A stretch of 50,340 bases of DNA from Acidobacteriota bacterium (GTDB lineage Bacteria > Acidobacteriota > Blastocatellia > UBA7656), in assembly GCA_016201275.1 (NCBI GenBank), contig JACQDB010000028.1:1-50340 (forward strand). The letters run 5' to 3'. Positions 42,834-50,340 of the stretch are shown in pieces (within the stretch, counting starts at the first letter, position 1; every line of letters begins with the position of its first letter). A program made the translations under genes and the position numbers. The notes beneath the pieces were generated by a model. It was not told the origin of the DNA and ran no database searches. It saw nothing but the letters and a program-made list of their open reading frames with translations.

Positions 42834-45800
42834 ATGGATCAGATACCGGAAGCACCTTCATCTCAAGCAGGTTGGATAGCTCGGCATAAACGCCTGGTGA
42901 TCACCGGGTTGGTGGCTCTCCTGCTCATCGTTGTGGTCTTCTTCATAGCGACGTTCTACGTTCGCTCCGGGCGCTTGAATCGCTATATCATCGGCGAAGT
43001 GCAGACCGCGCTTACGGGATATGGCTTGCGCGCCGAAGTTGGCGACCTCGAATTGGTATGGGGCATTCGCACCGCCAAAGTTCACGATGTCAAAATCTAT
43101 AATCAGGAAACCGGCCAATTGGTGGCGACGCTTGACAGCGCCGAAGTGGTGGTAGAAATTCCCAACCCGTTTGCGTTGCGCTTGCAGCGCGAAATTATTT
43201 TCAAGCGCCTCGACCTAAAAAATCTGCAAGCTTATGTTGCGTTCGACGAGCAAGGCGTATCCAATTTCATCGGCTTGCACACGCCGCCGCCTGCCGCGCC
43301 CAGCCGCATCACCTTTGACTTTTCTAACCTCGTAGCGTCTATTGATGGCGGCACGTTGCACCTCGATGACCGCGCTCGCCGCATTACTGCCGATCTGGGA
43401 AAATTGAAAGCCAACGCGCAACCGATTGCCGGACAAGCCGTCATCAATCTGCAATTCAACGCCGACGAAGGCCAGCTTCGTTATGAAGGCCGCGACACCA
43501 CTTTGGAAAGCCTCGGCCTCACCGCTCAAGTGGGCGATGCAGGAGCCGCAATCGAGCAGTTGGTGTTTCGTTCGCCGCTCGGTGAAATCGCTGCCAAAGG
43601 GCGCGTGGATAACTGGCAAACGCCGCGCTACAACTTCGACATCCAGGCGCAAGTGAATCTCGATGAAACCGAGCGCGTCTTTGTGCCAGACATCGGCTTG
43701 CAGGGCAAGGCCACCTTCAACGGCACGGTCAATGGCGAAGCGGCGCATTACCGCATCAATGGTCGAGCGACTTCTGATGAACTCGTCGCTTCTGATGCGA
43801 CCGTGCGCGGTGCCAGCGTAGAAGAAATTTATGTCGAAAGCGATGAGGGACGCCTCACCTTTTCCAGCGGCGCGGCGCAGGCCGATGCGATTGACGCGCT
43901 GGGCAATCACTTATTGGATGTTCGGGTCAGCGGCTTGAGCGGCGATTATACCAAAGGCGTCACGCAGGCCAATGTGCCGCAACTCAATGTAGCGCGCGTG
44001 GCTTTGTCGCAAGGGCATATCGCTGGCCTTGCCTTGCGTAATCTTACGGCGCGCCTGGAAAACGGCAGAACGCAGGCGCGTGTGCAACAAGTGACCGCCA
44101 GAAGCCTGGCGCTGGCACAAGGGGAACTCTCGGATATTGTTCTGCAACACCTCGTCACCAATACCCAGAACGGACGCACGCAGGCGCAGGCGCAACAAGT
44201 GAAAGCGGCGCGCTTGAATTTGAAACAGGGAGAAATTTCCGGCATCAATGTCAATCAAGTTACGGCGACTCTGCAAGGCCAGCGTTATCAAGTCACCGGC
44301 GGACTCACCATCAATGGCGGCCAAGTATCAGGCGCGCAACTCGGACAGGCCAACGGCAAACTGGTCGCCGATAACACCACCGTCACTTTGAATCAATTCA
44401 CCGCTGCGGTTTTAGGCGGCACGGCGAGCGGCGATGTTAGCGTGCAAATCAGCGGCAACGGCGCGTCACGTCTGGCGGCAAAATTAACCGAGGTGAAGAC
44501 CGCCGCTCTGTTCAGCCTGATGGCGGTGACTCACAATCCGCTCACCGGCACGGTCAACGGCGAGGTCAATGTCAACTGGCCTGGCACCAACTTTGAAGCC
44601 ATCAGCGGCGATCTCAACGCTCATCTGACCGGTGCCACCACGCAGACCGAAAGCGCCATTCCGGTCAACGGCGAGGTTGCTATCAAAGCTCAAAGCGGCA
44701 CCTTCCAGGTTGAGCAATTGACGCTGGCAACGCCTGCTTCACAAGTGGTCGCTACCGGAACCCTCTCGTCCAAAGGCGACTCCGATTTGCAATTCACTTT
44801 GACCTCGACCAACGCCGCAGAATTACAGACCATCGCCTATTCCGTGAACGCTGTAAAAGAGGCGCTCGCCGATTTTCAGCCGCACCTGGCGGACCCCTTC
44901 AACTTTCAAGGCCGCGTCACCGGCAAGCTTTCCGACCCGACCATTGAAGGCGATGTGCAGGCCGCCAGCTTGGGCTTGCGCGAAGAGACGCTTGGCAGCT
45001 TGACCGGCCACGTCCTCGTGTCGCCCACGCAAGTGGCTTTTGAAAACGGCGTGCTGGCGATGCGTGATGGCGGCACGGCGAAAGTGAATTATTCCGCGCC
45101 GCGTGCGACGTTGGCTACGGAGGGTCGTCTGGATGCGACGCTGGATCGCGTCAATGTCGAAGCTCTGACGGCGGCAATGGGATTGTCCAATCAGCAATTC
45201 ATCTCCGGTCGGCTTTCCGGTGAAGCGCATTTGACCGGCTTGCCCAACGCACCAAACGGAACCGCAACGGTCAATCTTCTCGAAGGAACAGTGGCCGGAC
45301 AACCGGCGCAAGTGGCAACGGCAAATCTGCTTTTCGATGGTCGCACGGCGCGACTGGAACACAGCGAAATACGCCTTGCACAAGGGCAGTTGATGGCCAA
45401 CGGTACTTACGATCTCAAGAGCAAGGCGTTTCAATTGCAAGGCAATGCCGACAAGGTTGACCTCGGTCAACTCGTCGCTTCGCTCAAGGTTACAACGACT
45501 GTGAACGGCACCGCGAACGCGACCTTTCAAGCCAACGGCAACACCAACGATATAGGCGACCTCAACCTAGAATTAAAAGCGCAAGGACAAAACGTCACCA
45601 TCAACGGACGCGATGCCGGACAATTGAGCCTTACGGCGCACACCAATCCCGGCGGGCGCTTGGATATTGATCTTCTCACAGGCATAACCGGTAAGCCGCA
45701 ACCCTTGCGCGCCAGCGTCGAATTGCGGCGTCCCGGCAAGCCGCTTACGGTTGATGCGAACCTCGCTGATTTTGACCTCGCGCCGCTGGTTGCCGCCTTC

Positions 45801-48800
45801 GCTCCCGACCTGGCTTCTGCGATTGCCGGAGCGGTCAACGGCAGACTGCATATCGCTGGCCCTCTGGTGAATGACAAAGATGAATTGACGCCGGATGGTT
45901 TGCGCGGCGACCTGACCTTGAACAACATCGCGCTGCAAGTTCGCGGACGCGCCATCGCCATTCAAACGCCGTTCACCGTCGCTTTGAATGGCGCACAGTT
46001 GACCTTGTCGCAAACCCGCATCAGCGGACAAGGCATAGACCTGCGACTCGGCGGCACACTGGGATTGAAGGAAGGCGCGGGATTGAACTTCGCGTTGAAT
46101 GGCACGGCTACTCTTGACAGCCTTGGGCAATTCAATCCAGACCTGTTTCTTGGCGGCACCTTGGCGATTGATGCGCGGCTGACCGGCACCTTCAACAAGC
46201 CCGAATTGGGCGGCGAGATTCAAGCTAAGAATCTCTCCTTCACAGGCATTGATTTGCCGGTTTCCATAGAAGAAGGCAACGGGCGCTTGGTGTTTGCCGG
46301 CGATAAAGTCACGCTCGAAAATTTCACCGCACGCGCCAACGAAGGAAACTTCACGGCAAGCGGTTCTGCGACGCTCGCGCAACTGCAACCTCAAGAGTGG
46401 CAGTTCGTCGCCAACGCCAACAATGTTGATATTTTGTATCAGGGAATGCAGGCGGTAGTGAACGGCGACTTTACCCTTCGCGGCACTCCTGACCGGCAAG
46501 TGCTGGGCGGCACTCTCAACATTCCCGAAGGCGAATACACCACCAACCTAGACCTCTCCGGTTTGACGGCGGGTGGCGGCGCTGGCGCTGGCACCTTGAG
46601 TTTCGGCGGCGGCGGCGGCGCGCCCGGCAGCGCTGGCGGCTTTTTGAATTTGCCGCCCTTGAGCCTTGATCTGCACATCGAAGCGCCCGGCACGCTGTTG
46701 GTTCGCAATCAACAAATCAATACGGTTGCTTCCGCTGCTCTTGCGGTTGGCGGCACCTTCAACGATCCGTCTGTAACCGGACGAGTCAGCGTCGAAGGCG
46801 GCACCATCAAACTGCGCTCGCAACGCTATGACATCACCACAGGCACTTTGGATTTTCCTATAGGCGGCGATACGCCTCTCATCAATATTGCGACCGAAGG
46901 CGAGGTGAGCGGCTATCACGTTTATCTGGGATTAGAGGGGCCGATTGATGCTATGGAAGTGAACTTGCGCTCGGACCCGGATTTGCCGCGCTCCGAAATT
47001 CTGTCGCTCGTGGCGACCGGCAAAACCGATTCCAGCACGCTCGGCAGTCAAGACATACTGGCTTCCGGCCTTGGCACGGCGGCGTCGTTGTTATCGGAAG
47101 AATTTATTTCGCAACCGGCGCAGTCGTTGCTTGGCCTCAACCGCTTTCAAATTGATCCGGTCTTGCAACCCAACGCCAACCCGGCGGCGCGCTTGACGAT
47201 TGGCAAACAACTGACCCGCGACCTCGCCTTCACCTATTCGACCAACGTCGGCTCGGAGCAGGATCAAAGCGTCATTCTGGAATACACCTTGACCAATCGC
47301 TTCTCCGGCATTGCCTCTTACACGCAGGGCGGCACGGTGATCAACGGGGCGCGCACCAATAGCGATTTCACCATAGAGATGCGCGGTCGCCGCCGCTTTT
47401 CATTGGGCTATGTGCAGGTCACTGCCAACGCCGTAGGCACAACCAACGCCGGCGCTGGCAGCGTGCCGCCGCGTCGTGAGCGCACCCCCAAACCCGCCGC
47501 CGAGGTTGCCCTAAACAAACCCGATGAGTTGAAGTTGAGCGAGAAAAAATTGCGCGAGTTGCTGCCCGTCGAAGTCGCTGGCTTCAGCCGTCCGCTGGCG
47601 CGTTTGGGCGAACGCAATTTGACCAACTACCTACAGGAACGCGGTTACTTTTTTGCTGCGGTGCGCTCTCGATGCGAGCCTGCCGATTGCCGCGGGACGA
47701 ATATCAAAGTGTTTTATGATGTGTCGCCCGGCCCGCGCTACGACCTTGACGACATCCGCATAGAAGGCACCGATTTGCTTGATGTGGCCGATGTCGCGCC
47801 AAAACTGCAATCCAAAAAAGCGTCGTTTTTTGGCGGCGTGCCTATTGTCAAAAATCTGCCCTTGGTTGGCGGCCTGGCGCGTGGCATCACCAGCGACGAC
47901 CGCATACGCCGCGACCGCGAGACCATTCGCAGCTACATGGCGGATTTGGGTTTTCGCTCGGCGCGAGTGTCTCATCGCATAGAAACCAAGCCGCAGCGCG
48001 AAGACCTCGTGCTGGTCTTTACCGTAGAGCCGGGGGCGCGCTCGACCGTGGCACAAGTGTTTTTCAAGGGCAACAGCGTGGTGTCGTCCGACGAGTTGCG
48101 TCGCGCCATACCGATTCAAGTGAATAAACCGTTTTCGCCCACCGAGGTGCGCGATGGCAATCGTCTCATCAAACGGCTCTATGCAGATAAAGGGTATCTG
48201 GAAGCCACTACACAATATCGTGTGGTGGATATGGACACCGACCGCGTTGGCTTGGTCTATGAAATCAACGAAGGCAGCCGCGCTTTGGTTGCCGACATCA
48301 ACATCGAAGGCGAAACCAAAACCCGCGAAGCCGCCATCCGCCGCTTCTTCGCTTTCAAACCGGGCGACCTCCTGACCCCTGCCAAGATTCGCCGCACCCA
48401 ACGCGATCTGTTTGCCACCGGCGCTTTCAGCGAAGTCAATATACAGGCTCAAGCGGTTAATCCGCAGGAACCGGAGGCGCGCCAGGTGACGGTTCACCTC
48501 ACCGAGGCCAAGCCGCTGTTGATGATTTACGGCATCGGGTATTCCAGCGACGAAGGACCACGCGGATTGCTGCAATTTACCAACACCAATCTGTTCGGCC
48601 AAGTCAATTCGCTGTCGCTCAGAATGCGCGCCAGTTTCCGTGAGCAGTTGGTGCAGTTGCAATACATTGATCCGCGCATCTTCGGCAGTCAGTGGGGAGC
48701 TACGGTGTCGGCCTTTTATGATCGCAACTCGAACCTGCAAACTTTTTTGCAGCGGCGATTGGTGACCGGCGGCAGAACGGCCAATAGTGGGCCGGGCTTT

Positions 48801-49661
48801 GGCATCAATCGCTTCGTTGCTTTCCTGCAGGCCGAGCGAAAATTTTCCGACATCACTTCGATGCGCTTGCGTTACAGCATCGAACACACCCGCCTGTTCA
48901 ATGTGCAGAACATTCCTGTCGAAGAGATTGCTCGCAACGCCCAGGCCGTGCGCCTCGGACAATTTTCGGCAGGCTTCACCCACGACACGCGAGACTCGGC
49001 GCTCAATCCGACCAAAGGGCAACTCATCAGCTTCGATCATTCGCTGGCGGCGCGACCCTTTGGCGGCAACGAAGCCTTCAATAAGTTTTACCTCAACTAT
49101 CAACACTATACGCAATTGGCGCGTCAGACGCCGGTGCTGCGCGATTCGGTCTTGGCGTTTGCCGGACGTTTGGGTTTGGCCGCGCCTTACGCGATACGCG
49201 GCAGCGGCGCAGGCGGGGCGATCACCGCTTCCGATAGATTGTTGCCGCTCAGTGCGCGCTTCTTTTCCGGCGGCGCGACGACCTTGCGCGGTTTCCAGTT
49301 TGAACAGGCCGGACCGCAAGCCATACTCGAACCGCGCAATGCTAAAGAATTGCCAACGCTAGTGCCGTTGGGCGGCGATGGACTGGTGGTGCTGAATTTT
49401 GAATTGCGTTACCCGCTCACCACTCAATTGCGACTGGTGCCGTTTTACGATCTCGGCAATGTCTTTCGCAAAGTGAGCGACATCCAGTTCAACAATATGA
49501 CGCACAGCATCGGCCTGGGCTTGCGCTTGAACACGCCCATCGGCCCTATAGGCATAGATTACGGTTACCTGCTCAATCCGCCGTCGTTTACCAGCGCCAC
49601 CGGATTGATCATTCGCCAGCCGCAGGGCGTCATACACATTCGCTTCGGTCAGACGTTTTGA
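42834..49661 (+). CDS. TamB-Omp85 (TamA/BamA) fusion, envelope-spanning translocation/assembly protein
   Basis: One uninterrupted frame of 2275 residues. Residues about 20-43 are a single inner-membrane helix (LVITGLVALLLIVVVFFIA). From about 50 to 1240 come repeated beta-strand segments like the TamB beta-taco groove (GTVNGEAAHYRINGRATS, NGTANATFQANGNTNDIGD). A Gly-rich linker lies at about 1245-1275. At about 1276-1520 is a TamB C-terminal (DUF490-like) domain with LDLHIEAPGTLLVRN, VGGTFNDPSVTGRV and LRSDPDLPRSEILSLVATG. From about 1567 to 1892 are four POTRA-like repeats (IRIEGTDLLDVADV, VFFKGNSVVSSDELRRAIPI, INIEGETKTREAAIRRFF). From about 1893 to the end is an Omp85 barrel with the L6 motif LRGF (2151-2154) and terminal aromatic HIRFGQTF. 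In Proteobacteria TamA and TamB are two proteins. The start codon has no clear Shine-Dalgarno. Confidence 0.93.
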   Translation: MDQIPEAPSSQAGWIARHKRLVITGLVALLLIVVVFFIATFYVRSGRLNRYIIGEVQTALTGYGLRAEVGDLELVWGIRTAKVHDVKIYNQETGQLVATLDSAEVVVEIPNPFALRLQREIIFKRLDLKNLQAYVAFDEQGVSNFIGLHTPPPAAPSRITFDFSNLVASIDGGTLHLDDRARRITADLGKLKANAQPIAGQAVINLQFNADEGQLRYEGRDTTLESLGLTAQVGDAGAAIEQLVFRSPLGEIAAKGRVDNWQTPRYNFDIQAQVNLDETERVFVPDIGLQGKATFNGTVNGEAAHYRINGRATSDELVASDATVRGASVEEIYVESDEGRLTFSSGAAQADAIDALGNHLLDVRVSGLSGDYTKGVTQANVPQLNVARVALSQGHIAGLALRNLTARLENGRTQARVQQVTARSLALAQGELSDIVLQHLVTNTQNGRTQAQAQQVKAARLNLKQGEISGINVNQVTATLQGQRYQVTGGLTINGGQVSGAQLGQANGKLVADNTTVTLNQFTAAVLGGTASGDVSVQISGNGASRLAAKLTEVKTAALFSLMAVTHNPLTGTVNGEVNVNWPGTNFEAISGDLNAHLTGATTQTESAIPVNGEVAIKAQSGTFQVEQLTLATPASQVVATGTLSSKGDSDLQFTLTSTNAAELQTIAYSVNAVKEALADFQPHLADPFNFQGRVTGKLSDPTIEGDVQAASLGLREETLGSLTGHVLVSPTQVAFENGVLAMRDGGTAKVNYSAPRATLATEGRLDATLDRVNVEALTAAMGLSNQQFISGRLSGEAHLTGLPNAPNGTATVNLLEGTVAGQPAQVATANLLFDGRTARLEHSEIRLAQGQLMANGTYDLKSKAFQLQGNADKVDLGQLVASLKVTTTVNGTANATFQANGNTNDIGDLNLELKAQGQNVTINGRDAGQLSLTAHTNPGGRLDIDLLTGITGKPQPLRASVELRRPGKPLTVDANLADFDLAPLVAAFAPDLASAIAGAVNGRLHIAGPLVNDKDELTPDGLRGDLTLNNIALQVRGRAIAIQTPFTVALNGAQLTLSQTRISGQGIDLRLGGTLGLKEGAGLNFALNGTATLDSLGQFNPDLFLGGTLAIDARLTGTFNKPELGGEIQAKNLSFTGIDLPVSIEEGNGRLVFAGDKVTLENFTARANEGNFTASGSATLAQLQPQEWQFVANANNVDILYQGMQAVVNGDFTLRGTPDRQVLGGTLNIPEGEYTTNLDLSGLTAGGGAGAGTLSFGGGGGAPGSAGGFLNLPPLSLDLHIEAPGTLLVRNQQINTVASAALAVGGTFNDPSVTGRVSVEGGTIKLRSQRYDITTGTLDFPIGGDTPLINIATEGEVSGYHVYLGLEGPIDAMEVNLRSDPDLPRSEILSLVATGKTDSSTLGSQDILASGLGTAASLLSEEFISQPAQSLLGLNRFQIDPVLQPNANPAARLTIGKQLTRDLAFTYSTNVGSEQDQSVILEYTLTNRFSGIASYTQGGTVINGARTNSDFTIEMRGRRRFSLGYVQVTANAVGTTNAGAGSVPPRRERTPKPAAEVALNKPDELKLSEKKLRELLPVEVAGFSRPLARLGERNLTNYLQERGYFFAAVRSRCEPADCRGTNIKVFYDVSPGPRYDLDDIRIEGTDLLDVADVAPKLQSKKASFFGGVPIVKNLPLVGGLARGITSDDRIRRDRETIRSYMADLGFRSARVSHRIETKPQREDLVLVFTVEPGARSTVAQVFFKGNSVVSSDELRRAIPIQVNKPFSPTEVRDGNRLIKRLYADKGYLEATTQYRVVDMDTDRVGLVYEINEGSRALVADINIEGETKTREAAIRRFFAFKPGDLLTPAKIRRTQRDLFATGAFSEVNIQAQAVNPQEPEARQVTVHLTEAKPLLMIYGIGYSSDEGPRGLLQFTNTNLFGQVNSLSLRMRASFREQLVQLQYIDPRIFGSQWGATVSAFYDRNSNLQTFLQRRLVTGGRTANSGPGFGINRFVAFLQAERKFSDITSMRLRYSIEHTRLFNVQNIPVEEIARNAQAVRLGQFSAGFTHDTRDSALNPTKGQLISFDHSLAARPFGGNEAFNKFYLNYQHYTQLARQTPVLRDSVLAFAGRLGLAAPYAIRGSGAGGAITASDRLLPLSARFFSGGATTLRGFQFEQAGPQAILEPRNAKELPTLVPLGGDGLVVLNFELRYPLTTQLRLVPFYDLGNVFRKVSDIQFNNMTHSIGLGLRLNTPIGPIGIDYGYLLNPPSFTSATGLIIRQPQGVIHIRFGQTF

Positions 49662-49680
49662 TTAACTCGATATAACTAAG

Positions 49681-49774
49681 GCGTGTCGCAGCAATGGATG
49701 TTTTGTCCAGATATTGTGTATGATGATTTGACTATCCACCACATATAGGCTGTTGCTGGAGTTTTGCGACACGC
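49681..49774. repeat. Hairpin repeat family A, copy 4 (inverted)
   Basis: GCGTGTCGCA (49681-49690) and TGCGACACGC (49765-49774) are perfect inverted ends. Its reverse complement follows the same interior order as the copies at 4289, 7479 and 39280. It begins 19 nt after the stop of the TamB-Omp85 gene. Confidence 0.85.
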
Positions 49775-49780
49775 TCGAAC

Positions 49781-50229
49781 CTCGACTTTGTACAATTTCA
49801 GATTAAACAACACCAATCACGCACTGACCTTGCGGTGCGCGCTTGGAATTATTGAATCTCAGCTTGTTGAGGTGAGGCTCAATAATTCCAAGGGGTGAAA
49901 AAGCCGATGAAATCAGGCTGCTTCGCCTCTAAAAAATCTAGCAACGGAGAGCCGAGGCAGTGAGGCCATTCACCTGAATCCCCCCAACGGAAAGTCGAGG
50001 CCGTGAGGCCATTCACCTGAATCCCCCCAACGGAAAGTCGAAGCGGTTTGGCCATTCACCTGAATCCCCCCAACGGCAGTTGGGGGATGCTTAAAGTCCA
50101 ACCTACACCGCAGGCAAGCAAAGTTTTTTTTGCAATCCCCCCAACGGCAGTTGGGGGATGATTAAAGTCCAGCCTTGAGCCTCGGGCAAGGTTGGACTTT
50201 AAGCATCCCCCGATTTCCATCGGGGGGAT
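49781..50229. repeat. Right arm of long inverted repeat
   Basis: The reverse complement of 1-442 with about one mismatch in ten by eye and several small indels. It contains the hairpin TTGGAATTATTGAATC near 49850, three tandem units of about 43 bp with the core GTGAGGCCATTCACCTGAAT (about 49950-50060), and CCCCCAACGGCAGTTGGGGG palindromes at about 50065 and 50138. No gene. Confidence 0.9.
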
Positions 50230-50340
50230 TCGTTTCTCGTTGGCAGCGTTTCGTAGGTTGGGCTTTAACCATCCCCCGACTGCCGTCGGGGGGATTGGCA
50301 AGCTCGGTTCGCCTCTGAAAAATGTACAAAGTCGAGCTAA
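50230..50340. repeat. Continuation of the palindromic repeat field
   Basis: Another CCCCCGACTGCCGTCGGGGG palindrome with a flanking CAACC..GGGCTTTAACC spacer, and at the very end TGTACAAAGTCGAGCTAA, which is identical in direct orientation to about 428-445 near the left end. The segment suggests that further copies of the repeat lie beyond the window. Confidence 0.75.

Noticed and set aside
50056-50301. Minus-strand frame of 81 codons at the right end
   Set aside because: It only translates the palindromic repeat; the equivalent frame at 11-289 is the same artefact.

Overview
The window reads as a chromosomal segment of a Gram-negative, probably heterotrophic bacterium, most likely an Acidobacteriota member (Blastocatellia-like). 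This is inferred from two very large Oar-like TonB-dependent transporters with an N-terminal carboxypeptidase-regulatory-like domain and the plug motif LPLNGRNF or a close variant, from many exported proteins, and from an intergenic space packed with palindromic repeats. No rRNA, tRNA, phage, transposase or CRISPR array was recognised.

Layout. 1-808: left arm of a long inverted repeat, then non-coding sequence. 809-2301: ECF sigma factor, small membrane protein and periplasmic LTxxQ sensor-like protein, organised like a CnrH/CnrY/CnrX metal-stress module. 2744-4219: exported thioredoxin-fold protein with a CxxS site. 4701-7475: pyruvate phosphate dikinase. 7983-11649: first Oar-like receptor and a small membrane protein. 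12137-17863: candidate promoter, leader and strong terminator, then an amino-sugar kinase, a sodium:solute symporter and a fused serine hydrolase/NamZ (exo-N-acetylmuramidase) protein, together a likely peptidoglycan amino-sugar salvage locus. 18122-21631: second Oar-like receptor with a clear terminator. 21916-25719: TPR protein, lipoprotein and coiled-coil porin. 25720-27045: repeat-only island.

27046-29815 (minus): Mla-type lipid transport operon mlaE-mlaF-mlaD, with five GxGTxGKL repeats in MlaD. 30182-35957 (minus): HNH endonuclease, small membrane protein, exported M20 amidohydrolase, DUF971 protein, enoyl-CoA hydratase family protein and bifunctional FTCD. 36581-37234 (minus): two-gene unit whose first gene is frameshifted at a homopolymer and resembles a TumE-type toxin. 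37460-39226: exported DUF4139-like protein. 39551-40693 (minus): MGDG-synthase-like glycosyltransferase. 40790-42648: Ada with a coupled alpha/beta hydrolase, ending in a terminator. 42834-49661: a 2275-residue protein that joins an inner-membrane-anchored TamB-like half to a POTRA/Omp85 barrel half.

The strongest biological signal is the TamB-Omp85 single-chain fusion: separate TamA and TamB functions are apparently merged into one envelope-spanning polypeptide. The second theme is repeat ecology. At least three families of about 100-140 bp hairpin elements recur within this one window. A further set of intergenic arrays is built on a seven-base period with a different seven-base word at each site, often touching stop codons. 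A roughly 445 bp inverted repeat lies at the two ends of the window.
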